A stretch of 64,000 nt of DNA. Source: Streptomyces marokkonensis. GTDB lineage: Bacteria; Actinomycetota; Actinomycetes; Streptomycetales; Streptomycetaceae. The stretch is from positions 1 through 64,000 of the forward strand of contig NZ_VSKS01000008.1 of the NCBI RefSeq assembly GCF_008312835.1. The letters are read 5' to 3'. Below are positions 1-10,878 of the stretch, piece after piece. The position numbers and the translations under genes are program-made. The notes below the pieces were generated by a model. It was not told the DNA's origin. It saw nothing but the letters and a program-made list of their open reading frames with translations, and ran no database searches. The stretch's first letter is position 1. Every line of letters begins with the position of its first letter.

Positions 1-818
1 TACTCCCAGTCCACCGTGGAGCCGGTCACGAAACTGAAGGCGTACTTCTCGTAGTCGGAGAGCGCGTCCTTGCCGGGCAGGACGGCCAGGGAGAAGTAGT
101 CCTTCGAGCCGAGGTCGGCCCGGATGTCGTTGCCGGACACGGTCCAGTCGCTGCTGCTCGGGGCGAACAGCGCGTAGTGGTGGCCGGAGATGGTGACGCC
201 GAGGACGTTGCCCCGGTCGGCGAAGACCGTCGGCGCGGCCGCGGCTTTGATCTGCGCCGCGCCGCCCGTGCCTTCGGCGTACACGTACGGCATGCCGTGG
301 CCGATGGTCGTCCGCAGGGTCCGTGTCCCGTCGCTCCAGTACGGGGTGACGGTCCAGTCGCTCCACCCGTCCGCCTTGGCGTCGGGCGAGTTGAGGCCCG
401 ACAGGCCGAGGGTCAGGTCCGCCTTGTGCGGGAACTCGTACTGGCGTCCCCCACCGACGATCTGATGCGTGGTCGGGTAACCGACCTCCAGGCCGCCGGA
501 CACCGCCTTGTAGGTGAGGGGGTGGCCGTACATGTTCTCCGACCACGGGTTGGCGGCGAACCGCTGGAAGGCCAGCGAGGACCACCAGTCGTTGGTCGGC
601 ACCGGCTTGTCCGCCACGGCGGACGTGACCTTCGGCTTGACCGCCTGGCCGCCGTTGTTGGACGGCCCCTGCCGCCCGGCCGGCCGGACGTCGCTGTAAC
701 TTCCCTTGCCCACCTCGATGGTGGCGGCCGAGGCGATACCGCTGCCGACGGTGGCCACGAGGCCTCCCGCGGCCATCGCGGCCGCCGGCAGTAGTGCCAG
801 GGGTCTGCGGAATCTCAT
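1..818 (-). CDS. GH81 endo-beta-1,3-glucanase, N-terminal part (cut by window edge)
   Basis: This is the N-terminal 272 residues of a secreted protein that runs off the left edge. The start is the ATG at 818, preceded by GAAAGG. A signal peptide with Arg residues near the N-terminus and an Ala-Ser-Ala cleavage site near residues 29-31 predicts export. The segment KPVPTNDWW (about 71-79), followed by NPWSENMYGHPL and a Trp/Tyr-rich beta region, matches the start of glycoside hydrolase family 81, which cleaves beta-1,3-glucan (laminarin, curdlan, fungal wall glucan). The catalytic residues lie outside the window, so activity is inferred. It is divergent from the LacI gene and has the module's 14-bp palindrome 13 bp before its start codon, so it is probably induced together with the sugar importer. 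Confidence 0.85.
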   Translation of the reverse strand, partial: MRFRRPLALLPAAAMAAGGLVATVGSGIASAATIEVGKGSYSDVRPAGRQGPSNNGGQAVKPKVTSAVADKPVPTNDWWSSLAFQRFAANPWSENMYGHPLTYKAVSGGLEVGYPTTHQIVGGGRQYEFPHKADLTLGLSGLNSPDAKADGWSDWTVTPYWSDGTRTLRTTIGHGMPYVYAEGTGGAAQIKAAAAPTVFADRGNVLGVTISGHHYALFAPSSSDWTVSGNDIRADLGSKDYFSLAVLPGKDALSDYEKYAFSFVTGSTVDWE

Positions 819-830
819 GCGCAACCTTTC

Positions 831-844
831 TGAGAGCGCTCTCA
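831..844. promoter_or_regulatory. LacI-family operator, perfect 14-bp palindrome
   Basis: TGAGAGCGCTCTCA is a perfect palindrome lying 13 bp upstream of the GH81 start codon. It has the central AGCGCT core of LacI/CebR-type operators; the CebR consensus is TGGGAGCGCTCCCA. The same word recurs at 2618 and a near copy is at 1178, so one regulator probably controls all three units. Confidence 0.85.
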
Positions 845-1271
845 AGGTGGCGTCAACGTAGGCAACAGGCAAAGAACGGTCAATACTTCAAGCACGAATT
901 GGTGCCCGCGACCCGCACGGGGGCCGACGGCGGCAGTGCGGGGCGAGGGCGTGCCATCGTCACCGAGCCGGGGCCGGGACGGGGTCCCGTCGCAGGTGGG
1001 AAGGCACGGCGCCGCAAGGGCGCACCGGGGCGCGACCGCCACCGAAGCGCGCGCCACGGATGCCGCCCCGCTCACAGCGGGACGCCCCACGCATCGGCCG
1101 GCGGCCACCGGCCGGAACACCCGCCCGCACACCGGCCGGCCACGGCGCAGCCGCCGCTCGGGGCCCGAGCGCTGGCCTGAAAGCGCTCTCAGGGCGAGAG
1201 GAGGGGATCTATCCTGTCTACTGGGTGGAGCGGCAAGCGATGAGATGCCGCGCAGCAGACCAGGAGTTCCC
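845..1271. other. Divergent intergenic region between GH81 and LacI genes
   Basis: This is 427 bp of very GC-rich DNA. Open frames here are long only because of base composition, and none has a convincing start or recognisable product. The only structure I can support is the operator at 1178-1191 and a possible -10 (TATCCT, near 1209-1214) for the LacI gene. Confidence 0.6.
1178..1191. promoter_or_regulatory. LacI-family operator, imperfect palindrome (autoregulation)
   Basis: TGAAAGCGCTCTCA differs from the perfect copies at 831 and 2618 by one base. It lies about 80 bp before the chosen TTG start of the LacI gene, where a bound repressor would block its own promoter. Confidence 0.75.
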
Positions 1272-2297
1272 TTGCCCGAGCAGACAGCAGCAAACCGTCC
1301 GACGCTGGAGGCTGTCGCTGCGCGGGCCGGCGTGTCGCGCGCCACGGCATCACGCGTGGTCAACGGCGGCGCCGGTGTGCGCCAGCCGCTGGTCGACAAG
1401 GTGCGCACGGCGGTCGACGAGCTGGGTTACGTTCCCAACCACGCGGCACGCTCGCTGGTGACCCGTCGGCACGGCGCCGTCGCCGTGATCATCGCGGAGC
1501 CCGAGTTCCGGGTCTTCTCCGACCCGTTCTTCGCGCAGCAGCTCCGGGGCATCAGCCGGGAACTGACCGCCCACGACATCCAGCTGGTGCTGCTGTGGGT
1601 GGAGAACGAGTCCGATCACGACCGGATCGCCCGGTATCTCGCCGGGGGGCACGTCGACGGAGCGATCGCCTTCTCCCTGCACGGAGACGACCGTCTGCCC
1701 GCACTGATCACCGAAAGCAAGGTACCCGCGGTCCTCGGCGGCCGTCCGGGGACGGAGGGCGGCCTGCCCCTGCCGTATGTCGACACCGACAACCGGGGCG
1801 GCGCGCGGGAGGCCGTGCGCCACCTGGTCTCCCTGGGGCGCGGCACCATCGCGCACATCGCGGGTCCGGGCGACCAGACCTCGGCGCTGGACCGGATCGC
1901 CGGCTATCACGACGTGCTGATCGATCCCGACCCTGAGCTGCTGCGCGAGGGCCACTTCACCGAGGAGAGCGGCGCCCGGGCCATGGCGGAGCTGCTCGAC
2001 CGGCGACCCGACGTCGACGGCGTCTTCGTCGCCAACGATCTCATGGCCCTGGGCGCGCTGCGCGTGCTGCGCGAGCGGGGCCTGCGGGTGCCGCAGGACG
2101 TGGCCGTGGTCGGCTTCGACGACATGGAGGCCGTGGTGAGCGCCAGTGACCCGGCGCTCACCACGGTGCGCCAGGACGTCGAGGGCCTGGGCAGGCTGTC
2201 GGTGAAGCTGCTGATCAAGCTGCTGAACCGGCAGGCCGGCCACGTCCCCGCGTCCGTGATCATGCCGACGACCCTGGTCCGGCGCGCCTCGGCGTGA
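1272..2297 (+). CDS. LacI-family transcriptional repressor of beta-glucan utilisation
   Basis: This is a 341-residue repressor. I chose the TTG at 1272 because AGGAG (1262-1266) sits at good spacing and because the protein then starts just before the LacI DNA-binding helix-turn-helix (TLEAVAARAGVSRATASRVV, residues 11-30). An in-frame ATG at 1245 has no comparable ribosome site. The hinge helix is followed by a periplasmic-binding-protein-like sensor domain with the usual VVGFDDME segment near the C-terminus. It lies between a divergent GH81 glucanase and a co-oriented sugar importer, all three carrying the same palindrome, so it is probably the local repressor. The inducer is likely a short beta-1,3-gluco-oligosaccharide such as laminaribiose (inference from GH81). 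It resembles CebR, but the operator has A/T where CebR sites have G/C. Confidence 0.88.
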   Translation: MPEQTAANRPTLEAVAARAGVSRATASRVVNGGAGVRQPLVDKVRTAVDELGYVPNHAARSLVTRRHGAVAVIIAEPEFRVFSDPFFAQQLRGISRELTAHDIQLVLLWVENESDHDRIARYLAGGHVDGAIAFSLHGDDRLPALITESKVPAVLGGRPGTEGGLPLPYVDTDNRGGAREAVRHLVSLGRGTIAHIAGPGDQTSALDRIAGYHDVLIDPDPELLREGHFTEESGARAMAELLDRRPDVDGVFVANDLMALGALRVLRERGLRVPQDVAVVGFDDMEAVVSASDPALTTVRQDVEGLGRLSVKLLIKLLNRQAGHVPASVIMPTTLVRRASA

Positions 2298-2301
2298 GAA
2301 C

Positions 2302-2319
2302 GGGCGCGACGCCGCGCCC
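2302..2319 (+). terminator. Possible terminator hairpin after the LacI gene
   Basis: GGGCGCG and CGCGCCC form a 7-bp stem with a 4-nt loop, 5 bp after the LacI stop codon. There is no U-tract, as is common in Streptomyces. Confidence 0.45.
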
Positions 2320-2617
2320 GCGTCCGAGCCGGCCCGGCCACCAGTGTTCCCGAGCGGCCGCCGGCCCGCCGGGTCCCCCGCCGGACCGGCGCCCCGAACG
2401 GCCCATCCCGGCCGCACCGCCGCCCGCGTGCCGGCCGGCGTTACCGGTGCGGCGGACAGCCCCGGTGCCGCGGGACGCCGGCCTGCGGCGCCCGTGAACC
2501 GCCGACACGGCCGGTGGTGACACCTCCGGCGCGGGTCCCGTGACCGGAGTTCCGATTCCGGCGCGCTCGGAGCCTTGACGTACGGCTCATCGGACGGGCA
2601 CTCTCCACTCGCACCTT

Positions 2618-2642
2618 TGAGAGCGCTCTCAGAGCGCTCTCG
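2618..2642. promoter_or_regulatory. Two overlapping LacI-family operators, centres 11 bp apart
   Basis: The first site is a perfect TGAGAGCGCTCTCA (2618-2631). A second core AGAGCGCTCT (2631-2640) follows directly, with its centre 11 bp from the first, about one helical turn. Two dimers would bind the same DNA face just before the ribosome site (GAGGAG, 2655-2660) of the importer operon. Confidence 0.8.
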
Positions 2643-2667
2643 CGCCACCGAGTCGAGGAGCCCACCC

Positions 2668-3972
2668 ATGCCCACAGCCCGTGCCGCAAGAAGAGTCACC
2701 GCCCGACTGGGGGCGCTCGTCCTGACCGGGGCTCTGCTCGCCGCCTGCGGCGGTTCGTCCGACGCCGACTCCGCCGACGGTGCAGGCGGCAAGATCACCC
2801 TCACCGTGGACCTCTTCGGCTCCTTCGGCTACAAGGAGGCCGGGCTCTACGCGGAGTACGAGAAGCTGCACCCGAACGTCACGATCAAGCAGACGGACAC
2901 CGAGGACGAGGCCGACTACTGGAAGTCGCTCCAGACCCGCCTCGCGGGCGGCGGTGGCCTCGCGGACGTGCAGGGCATCGAGGTGGGCCGGATCGCCACC
3001 GTCACCCAGCAGCAGGCCGACAAGTTCGAGGACCTGAAGAAGTACGGCGCGGAGTCCCTCAAGGGACAGTTCGCCGAGGCCAAGTGGGCCGCCGCCACGG
3101 GGAAGAGCGGAGAGGTCCTCGGGCTCGGGACGGACGTCGGCCCCGAGGCCATGTGCTACCGCACCGACCTGTTCGAGAAGGCCGGGCTGCCCACCGACCG
3201 TGAGGAACTCGCGCAGCGCTGGTCCAGCTGGGACGGCTACCTGGAACTCGGCAAGAAGTACAAGGCGAAGGCCCCCGGCAAGAGTGCCTGGCTCGACAGC
3301 GTCGGCAGTCTCTACTCGATCATGATCGGGCAGCAGAAGGAGCGCTACTACAGTGCGTCCGGAGAACTGATCTGGGACAAGAACCCCGCCCTGCTCGAGG
3401 CGTGGGACCGCTCCGTGGAGGCGGCGGAGAGCGGGCTGAGCGCCGAGCTCGACCAGTGGTCGCCGCAGTGGAACCAGGCCTTCGCCGCCGGCTCCTTCGC
3501 CACCATCCCGTGCCCCGCCTGGATGCTCGGCTACATCAAGGGCCAGGCCGGTGACGCCGGCCAGGGCAAGTGGGACATCGCCAAGCTGCCCGGCGGCGCC
3601 GGCAACTGGGGCGGCTCCTACCTCGCCGTCCCGCGCGCCGCCGAGCACAAGAAGGAGGCGTACGAGCTCATCAAGTGGCTCACGGCGCCCGAGCAGCAGG
3701 AGAAGCTCTTCCGCAAGGTGGGCAACTTCCCCTCCAGCACCGGCGCCATCGACAAGGTCGCCGGCACGACGGACCCGTACTTCTCGGACGCCCCGATCGG
3801 CAAAATCTTCGGTGACGCGGCCAAGGCGGCGCCCGTGCAGGTCCTGGGTCTGCACGACCAGAGCATCGCCCAGCAGATCACCAACGCGCTGAGCGAGGTG
3901 GAGCGCAAGGGCACCGATCCCGACAAGGCCTGGAAGAACGCCTCGAAGGGCGTCGCCAACACCCTCGGCTGA
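2668..3972 (+). CDS. Sugar ABC transporter substrate-binding lipoprotein
   Basis: This 434-residue extracellular solute-binding protein starts at the ATG at 2668 behind GAGGAG. Its N-terminus has positive residues, a hydrophobic stretch and a lipobox ending LLAAC, with the lipidated Cys at residue 27, so it is anchored on the outer face of the membrane. Length and layout fit family 1 solute-binding proteins (CebE/MalE type) that hand oligosaccharides to an MsiK-energised importer. It is the first gene of an operon with two permeases and a GH1 enzyme and lies directly after the tandem operators. No ATPase gene is present, as is usual for Streptomyces sugar importers that share MsiK. The ligand is inferred to be a beta-gluco-oligosaccharide. 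Confidence 0.9.
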   Translation: MPTARAARRVTARLGALVLTGALLAACGGSSDADSADGAGGKITLTVDLFGSFGYKEAGLYAEYEKLHPNVTIKQTDTEDEADYWKSLQTRLAGGGGLADVQGIEVGRIATVTQQQADKFEDLKKYGAESLKGQFAEAKWAAATGKSGEVLGLGTDVGPEAMCYRTDLFEKAGLPTDREELAQRWSSWDGYLELGKKYKAKAPGKSAWLDSVGSLYSIMIGQQKERYYSASGELIWDKNPALLEAWDRSVEAAESGLSAELDQWSPQWNQAFAAGSFATIPCPAWMLGYIKGQAGDAGQGKWDIAKLPGGAGNWGGSYLAVPRAAEHKKEAYELIKWLTAPEQQEKLFRKVGNFPSSTGAIDKVAGTTDPYFSDAPIGKIFGDAAKAAPVQVLGLHDQSIAQQITNALSEVERKGTDPDKAWKNASKGVANTLG

Positions 3973-4094
3973 GCCGAGGCCCCGGCGTCCGCGCCCCGCG
4001 CGCCGGCCCACACCTCCTCCGCCGCCGCTGCCTGCCCCTCCGGCGGCGGCGGAGGCCCCCCCTCGACCGCCGTTCCCCTCCCGAAGGCCGCCCC

Positions 4095-5060
4095 GTGACC
4101 CTTTCCGCAACCGAGACGCCGGCTCCGCCGACCCCGCCTCCCACACCCTCAGGGCCGAGCGCCGCACGGCGCGCCTGGCAGAAGATGTCGCCCTACGCCT
4201 ACATCGCGCCGTTCTTCACCCTGTTCGCCGCCTTCGGCCTCTTCCCGCTGATCTACACGGCGTTCGTGTCCCTGTACCGGGTCGAGCTGCAGACCCCCGG
4301 TGACATGGAATGGCGGGGGCTGGACAACTACACGGCCCTGTTCACCGACGACTTCTTCTGGACCTCTCTGCGCAACACGTTCACCATCGGCGTCATCTCC
4401 ACGGTGCCCCAGCTGGTCATGGCCCTCGGGCTCGCGCACCTGCTCAACTACCGTCTGCGCGCCCGCACTTTCCTGCGCACGGCGATGCTCCTGCCGTACG
4501 CGACGTCCGTGGCCGCGGCGACCCTGGTCTTCGCGCAGCTCTTCGGCCGGGACTTCGGACTGATCAACTACGTCGCCGGGCTCGTCGGCATCGGCCCCAT
4601 CGACTGGCAGACCGGCACCGTCGCCTCACAGATCGCCGTCTCCACCATCGTGGTCTGGCGGTGGACCGGATACAACGCCCTGATCTACCTGGCGGGCATG
4701 CAGTCCATCCCGCAGGAACTCTACGAGGCGGCCGAGATGGACGGGGCGTCGAAGTGGCGCCAGTTCTTCCACGTGACCCTGCCCGGACTGCGTCCGACGA
4801 TCGTGTTCACCGTGATCGTCTCCACGATCGGGGCGACGCAGCTGTTCGGCGAGCCGCTGCTGTTCGAGGGGTCCATCTCGGGCGGCATCTCGCACCAGTA
4901 CCAGACCCTCGGCCTGTACATGTACGAACAGGGCTGGGGCTTCTTCCACCTGGGCCGGGCCGCGGCCATCGCCTGGGTCATGTTCCTGCTCATCGTGGTG
5001 CTCGTGGGAGTCAACGCCCTGCTCGCGTACCGCCGTTCACGCAAGGAGGCCGTGCGATGA
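4095..5060 (+). CDS. Sugar ABC transporter permease (CebF/MalF type)
   Basis: This 321-residue integral membrane protein starts at GTG 4095. It has about six predicted transmembrane helices and the binding-protein-dependent permease EAA loop EAAEMDGASKWRQFF, beginning near residue 211, which contacts the ATPase. It follows the lipoprotein gene by 122 bp and its stop overlaps the ATG of the next permease. In this family the two permeases form a heterodimer. Confidence 0.92.
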   Translation: MTLSATETPAPPTPPPTPSGPSAARRAWQKMSPYAYIAPFFTLFAAFGLFPLIYTAFVSLYRVELQTPGDMEWRGLDNYTALFTDDFFWTSLRNTFTIGVISTVPQLVMALGLAHLLNYRLRARTFLRTAMLLPYATSVAAATLVFAQLFGRDFGLINYVAGLVGIGPIDWQTGTVASQIAVSTIVVWRWTGYNALIYLAGMQSIPQELYEAAEMDGASKWRQFFHVTLPGLRPTIVFTVIVSTIGATQLFGEPLLFEGSISGGISHQYQTLGLYMYEQGWGFFHLGRAAAIAWVMFLLIVVLVGVNALLAYRRSRKEAVR

Positions 5061-5962
5061 CCACGCTCGCCGACCCGCCGGTCACGCCTCCCGCCCGTCC
5101 GGAGAAGCCGCCGCACCGCCGGGCCCGCCGGTCCCGCGCCGGACGGACCAACCACGCCGGCAAGCTCACGTACGCGATCCTGACCGTCGCCGTCCTGGTC
5201 TCCGCGTTCCCGTTCTACTGGACCATCGTGGCGGCCAGCCGCTCCAACGCCGACCTCGCCCGGGTTCCGCCGTCGCTCCTGCCCGGCCCGAACCTGCTGC
5301 GCAACTTCGAGGCGGTGCTGGAGGAGGCGGACATCGGCAAGGCGCTGCTGAACTCCTTCATCGTGTCCGGCTCGATCACCCTCGGCACCGTGCTCTGCTG
5401 CACGCTCGCGGGCTTCGCCTTCGCCAAGCTGCGCTTCCGCGGACGCGGCGCGCTGCTCGCGATCACCGTGGGCACGATGATGATCCCGCCGCAGCTGGGC
5501 GTCATCCCGCTGTTCATGCTGATCGCCGAACTGCAGTGGGTGAACCAGCTCCAGGCCGTCATCCTCCCCGGCCTGGTCTCCGCGTTCGGTGTGTTCTTCA
5601 TGCGCCAGTACCTGGTGCAGTCGCTGCCGGACGAGCTCATCGAGGCGGCACGGGTCGACGGCGCGTCCACCGCCAGGATCTTCTGGTCCATCGTGGTGCC
5701 GGTCGCCCGGCCGGGCATGTCCGTGCTGGGCCTGCTGACCTTCATGGCCGCGTGGAACGACTTCTTCTGGCCCATCGTCGCCCTGTCCTCGTCCGAGCCC
5801 ACCGTGCAGGTGGCCCTGCGCCAGCTCGGCGGAGGTTACGTCCACGACCAGTCCGTGATCATGGCCGGCACGCTGCTCGGCACCCTTCCGGTGTTGCTGG
5901 TCTTCGGCCTCCTGGGCCGGCAGATCGTCGGCGGCATCATGCAGGGAGCCGTCAAGGGCTGA
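5057..5962 (+). CDS. Sugar ABC transporter permease (CebG/MalG type)
   Basis: This 301-residue partner permease starts at ATG 5057, in an ATGA overlap with the preceding stop and behind a strong AAGGAGG (5043-5049); the frame is open further upstream but that part is not coding. After a Pro/Arg-rich cytoplasmic N-terminus come about six membrane helices, and the EAA loop IEAARVDGASTARIFW lies near residue 195. The overlap implies translational coupling to the first permease. Confidence 0.93.
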   Translation: MTTLADPPVTPPARPEKPPHRRARRSRAGRTNHAGKLTYAILTVAVLVSAFPFYWTIVAASRSNADLARVPPSLLPGPNLLRNFEAVLEEADIGKALLNSFIVSGSITLGTVLCCTLAGFAFAKLRFRGRGALLAITVGTMMIPPQLGVIPLFMLIAELQWVNQLQAVILPGLVSAFGVFFMRQYLVQSLPDELIEAARVDGASTARIFWSIVVPVARPGMSVLGLLTFMAAWNDFFWPIVALSSSEPTVQVALRQLGGGYVHDQSVIMAGTLLGTLPVLLVFGLLGRQIVGGIMQGAVKG

Positions 5963-6025
5963 GCCCCGGCCCCTTCATCACCGCTCCCCTTCCCACCCCC
6001 ACCCGCGTCTTCGGAGCCTCAGTCC

Positions 6026-7426
<1,401 letters not shown>

Positions 7427-7439
7427 CGAGGGGATGCCG

Positions 7440-8060
7440 TCAGCCGCCGGTGGGGCGCAGGCCTTCGACGAGGGTGTCCACCACGCGTTCGGCGAGGTCG
7501 TCCGGGAGGTCGGCGTCGGTGTTCAGAACCGTGCGGACGAGGAGGGGGCCCACGACGATGTCGTTGAGGAGTTCCAGATCCACGTCGGCGCGCAGTTCGC
7601 CGCTGCGCCGGCCCCGGCGCAGTACCTCCAGGCCGAGCCTGCGGCGCGGCAGGATGACGGTGTCGTGGTAGGCCGCCCAGAGGCCGGGGCTGCTCTTCAT
7701 CTGGGCGTGCACGTTGTGCAGGAGTGCCGGGCTCCGGCCGGCCAGGCCGCGCAGCCGCAGGGACTCCAGCAGGACGACGAGGTCGTCACGCACGGAGGTG
7801 CCGGGCAGGTCGGGGTCCGGGGGTTCCGCGGCGCGTATGACGTCGACGAAGAGCTCCTCCTTGCCGCTCCAGCGGCGGTAGATGGTGGCCTTGCCGACGC
7901 CCGCGGTGCGGGCGATGCGCTCGATGGAGAGCTCCGCGAGGGGCACGCCGTCCTCCAGGAGCCCCATCACTCCCTCGATGATCGCGCGCTCGGCCGCCTC
8001 GCTGCGGGGGCGGCCCCGCGCGGGCCCCTGATGCCGGGGGCCGGTGCCGGCCGGACTCAC
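7440..8060 (-). CDS. TetR-family transcriptional regulator
   Basis: This 206-residue protein starts at GTG 8060, with AGAGGA about 9 bp upstream. The N-terminal helix-turn-helix spans roughly residues 44-66 (IERIARTAGVGKATIYRRW), followed by an all-helical ligand domain of the TetR_C type. It lies 76 bp downstream of the MFS exporter on the same strand, so the two are probably co-transcribed and the regulator probably controls the exporter. It is convergent with the GH1 gene, with 13 bp between. Confidence 0.88.
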   Translation of the reverse strand: MSPAGTGPRHQGPARGRPRSEAAERAIIEGVMGLLEDGVPLAELSIERIARTAGVGKATIYRRWSGKEELFVDVIRAAEPPDPDLPGTSVRDDLVVLLESLRLRGLAGRSPALLHNVHAQMKSSPGLWAAYHDTVILPRRRLGLEVLRRGRRSGELRADVDLELLNDIVVGPLLVRTVLNTDADLPDDLAERVVDTLVEGLRPTGG

Positions 8061-8136
8061 GTCGTCGGATCCTCTCGGTGGGCTGCGGTGATTCCCCCCG
8101 GTGGGCGGCGGCTGCGGTCCACCGGCCCGTGGGTTC

Positions 8137-9726
8137 TCAGTCCGCCGCCGTCACCAGCGCCCGGTCCCGGCCGTCACCTTCCGGTGCCGGTGTGCGGCCG
8201 GGCAGGAAGACGGCGACGACGACCGCGCCCAGCACCGCGACGACCGCTCCCCACAGCGCCGTGACGTGCATCGCGTACAGGAACGCGTCGGCGGCCGCGC
8301 CGGCCAGGGCCTCGCCGCGCGGGCCCAGCCGGTCCGCCACGGCCAGGGTGGCCTCGATGGACTCGCCGGCCGCGTGCCGGGCGCCGGGCGGCAGCAGGCC
8401 CAGTTCCTCCTCGATGTCGGTGCGGTAGGCGGTGGACAGCACCGAGCCGAGGATGGCGATGCCGAGGGCGCCGCCGACCTGGCGGAAGGTGTTGCTGAGC
8501 GCGGAGGCCGAGCCGGCCTTCTCGCGCGGCAGGGCCTGCATGACGACGACGCTGACCGGCGTCATCACGTACGCCATGCCGGTGCCCATCAGGAAGAAGA
8601 CGACCTCCAGGAACCAGATCGGCGTGTCCCTGTCCAGGAGCGCGAACGCGGCCAGCATCGCCGCGAGCACCACCAGGCCGGCGGTCGTGGTGACCTTGCT
8701 CCCGACGCGGTCCACCATGAGGCGGGCCCGGGGCGCGAAGAGCATCTGCGTCGCGGCCAGCGGCAGCATCAGCAGGCCCGTTTCCAGCGGCGAGTGGCCG
8801 CGCACGCTCTGGAGGTAGAACACCGCGAAGAAGGTCACGCCCATCAGCGCGAAGAAGACCAGCGCGATCGCGACGATCGAGGCGGAGAACACCTTGTTCC
8901 GGAAGGAGGAGATGTCGACGGACGGGTGGTCGCTGCGCTTCTCGAACACCACGAACGCGGCCAGTACGGCGAGACCGGCGCCGATCGTCGCCAGCACGGT
9001 GACGTCGGTGAAGTCGGCGAGCCGGCCGCCGCTGATGATGCCGTACACCAGCAGGACCAGGCCGGTCACGGACAGCACGACGCCGACGGGGTCGATCCGG
9101 CCGGGCTTCGGATCGCGGGAGTCGGGGACCAGCCACAGCATCAGGGCGGCGGCGAGGGCGACGATGGGCACGTTGACGAGGAAGACCGAACCCCACCAGA
9201 AGTGGTCGAGGAGCAGTCCGCCGGTGATCGGGCCGATGGCGATGGCCAGGCCCACTCCACCGGTCCAGATGCCGATGGCCTTGGGCTGTTCGTCGCGTTC
9301 GAAGACGTGCATCAGGACCGCCATGGTGGCCGGCATGACGAACGCCGCGCCCAGGCCCATCACCGCGCGGAATCCGATCAGCTCGGCCGGGGAGCCGGAG
9401 AACGCGGCGAGTGCCGAGCCCGCGCCGAACACGGCGAGACCGCCGATCAGCACCTTCTTGCGGCCGAGCCGGTCACCGAGCAGCCCCGCGGTGAACAGCA
9501 GGCCGGCGAAGACGAGCGTGTAGGCGTTGATGGCCCATTCCAGCTCGCTCTGGGTGGCGCCCAGGCCGGTGGGGGCGGGGGTGGAGATCGTCCTGATGGC
9601 GACGTTCAGGATCGAGTTGTCCAGGACGACGATCAGCAGGCTCATCATCAGCACGCCGAGAATCACCCAGCGGCGCCGGTGCACGGCCTCCGGGATCCGG
9701 CGGGCGGGGGCGGCAGGAGAAGTCAT
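8137..9726 (-). CDS. MFS drug exporter, DHA2 family (14 helices)
   Basis: This 529-residue transporter starts at ATG 9726; the reading frame stays open upstream but there is no better start. It has about 14 hydrophobic helices, motif A DRLGRKK between helices 2 and 3, and the helix-1 motif [14 protein letters not shown] typical of EmrB/QacA-type DHA2 exporters. It would export a hydrophobic compound using the proton gradient. The TetR gene immediately downstream is the likely local regulator; panB is divergent. Confidence 0.9.
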   Translation of the reverse strand: MTSPAAPARRIPEAVHRRRWVILGVLMMSLLIVVLDNSILNVAIRTISTPAPTGLGATQSELEWAINAYTLVFAGLLFTAGLLGDRLGRKKVLIGGLAVFGAGSALAAFSGSPAELIGFRAVMGLGAAFVMPATMAVLMHVFERDEQPKAIGIWTGGVGLAIAIGPITGGLLLDHFWWGSVFLVNVPIVALAAALMLWLVPDSRDPKPGRIDPVGVVLSVTGLVLLVYGIISGGRLADFTDVTVLATIGAGLAVLAAFVVFEKRSDHPSVDISSFRNKVFSASIVAIALVFFALMGVTFFAVFYLQSVRGHSPLETGLLMLPLAATQMLFAPRARLMVDRVGSKVTTTAGLVVLAAMLAAFALLDRDTPIWFLEVVFFLMGTGMAYVMTPVSVVVMQALPREKAGSASALSNTFRQVGGALGIAILGSVLSTAYRTDIEEELGLLPPGARHAAGESIEATLAVADRLGPRGEALAGAAADAFLYAMHVTALWGAVVAVLGAVVVAVFLPGRTPAPEGDGRDRALVTAAD

Positions 9727-9919
9727 GCGGATCAGCGTAGGAAGTTCCGGTACGAGACGTTCTGCTCCGGATTGCGTGTTGCCCGGTTGTTGTCGCGGCG
9801 CCGCGGCTCGCGGGGCTCGTCGGGCAGCCTCTGGCCCTCCGCCGGTGGAGGTGCCACCATGGACGTGGTCCGGGGACGCCGTCAGGGCGCCTCGAGATGA
9901 CGTGTTGGGAGACGGTTCA

Positions 9920-10798
9920 ATGACGCAGCTTTCGGCTGCCCAGACCGGGACGACGTCCGGTTCCTCCTCCGGCGGCACCACGCTGTACGGGGGCAAGGGC
10001 ACGCGCCGTATCACTGTCCGTGACATCGCCGCCGCCAAGGAACGCGGCGAGAAGTGGCCCATGCTCACCGCGTACGACGCGATGACCGCGTCCGTGTTCG
10101 ACGAGGCCGGCATCCCGGTCATGCTCGTCGGCGACTCCGCGGGCAACTGCCACCTCGGGTACGAGACCACCGTGCCCGTCACCCTCGACGAGATGACCAT
10201 GCTGTCCGCCGCGGTCGTACGGGGCACCTCACGGGCCCTGATCGTGGGCGACCTGCCCTTCGGCTCGTACCAGGAGGGGCCGGTGCAGGCGCTGCGCTCG
10301 GCGACCCGGCTGGTCAAGGAGGCCGGTGTGGGCGCCGTCAAGCTGGAGGGCGGCGAGCGGTCGCACCGGCAGATCGAGCTGCTGGTGGAGTCCGGCATCC
10401 CGGTCATGGCCCACATCGGGCTGACCCCGCAGTCGGTGAACGCCATGGGCTACCGGGTGCAGGGGCGCGGCGAGGAGGCGGCGCAGCAGTTGCTGCGGGA
10501 CGCCAAGGCCGTGCAGGACGCGGGCGCGTTCGCGGTGGTGCTGGAGCTGGTGCCGGCGGAGCTGGCCGCCGAGGTGACGCGGGTCCTGCAGATTCCGACC
10601 GTCGGGATCGGGGCGGGTGCCGAGACGGACGCCCAGGTACTGGTGTGGACCGACATGCTGGGGCTGACCGGGGGCCGGGTGCCGAAGTTCGTCAAGCAGT
10701 ACGCGGATCTGCGTGAGGTGATGCGCGGGGCCGCGAAGGCGTTCGCCGAGGACGTGGTCGGCGGGACGTTCCCGGAGGAGGCGCACTCCGTCCACTGA
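9920..10798 (+). CDS. panB: 3-methyl-2-oxobutanoate hydroxymethyltransferase
   Basis: This 292-residue PanB makes ketopantoate from 2-oxoisovalerate and 5,10-methylene-tetrahydrofolate, the first step of pantothenate and so of CoA and ACP cofactor synthesis. Family segments are [30 protein letters not shown] (metal-binding Asp), AVKLEGG and PTVGIGAG. The ATG at 9920 has GGGAGA 7 bp upstream; the N-terminal 30 residues are a Ser/Gly/Thr-rich extension as in other Streptomyces PanB proteins. It appears monocistronic, followed by a strong hairpin. Confidence 0.95.
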   Translation: MTQLSAAQTGTTSGSSSGGTTLYGGKGTRRITVRDIAAAKERGEKWPMLTAYDAMTASVFDEAGIPVMLVGDSAGNCHLGYETTVPVTLDEMTMLSAAVVRGTSRALIVGDLPFGSYQEGPVQALRSATRLVKEAGVGAVKLEGGERSHRQIELLVESGIPVMAHIGLTPQSVNAMGYRVQGRGEEAAQQLLRDAKAVQDAGAFAVVLELVPAELAAEVTRVLQIPTVGIGAGAETDAQVLVWTDMLGLTGGRVPKFVKQYADLREVMRGAAKAFAEDVVGGTFPEEAHSVH

Positions 10799-10818
10799 GC
10801 CATTGCCGCACCATCCGT

Positions 10819-10852
10819 CGGCCCCGCCGATCTTCCCCCGTCGGCGGGGCCG
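10819..10852 (+). terminator. Terminator hairpin after panB
   Basis: CGGCCCCGCCGA (10819-10830) pairs perfectly with TCGGCGGGGCCG (10841-10852) around a 10-nt loop, 21 bp after the panB stop. The 12-bp GC stem makes it one of the strongest hairpins in the window. Confidence 0.8.
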
Positions 10853-10878
10853 GCGCATGCCCGGGGCCGGGCGGGGGC

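Larger units (their letters stand above)
2298..2667. other. Intergenic control region of the sugar importer operon
   Basis: 370 bp with no gene. It holds the hairpin at 2302-2319 and a tandem operator pair at 2618-2642 immediately before the binding-protein gene. I see nothing else of note. Confidence 0.6.

Noticed and set aside
177-794. Open frame on the plus strand in the first 800 bp
   Set aside because: It is antisense to the GH81 gene, whose protein is clearly recognisable with signal peptide and family motif; the plus frame is Gly/Arg/Val-rich with no match.
8101-9900. Long plus-strand open frame of nearly 600 codons
   Set aside because: It mirrors the MFS exporter on the minus strand and is full of His/Gln/Asp-Arg repeats typical of antisense shadows in GC-rich DNA.
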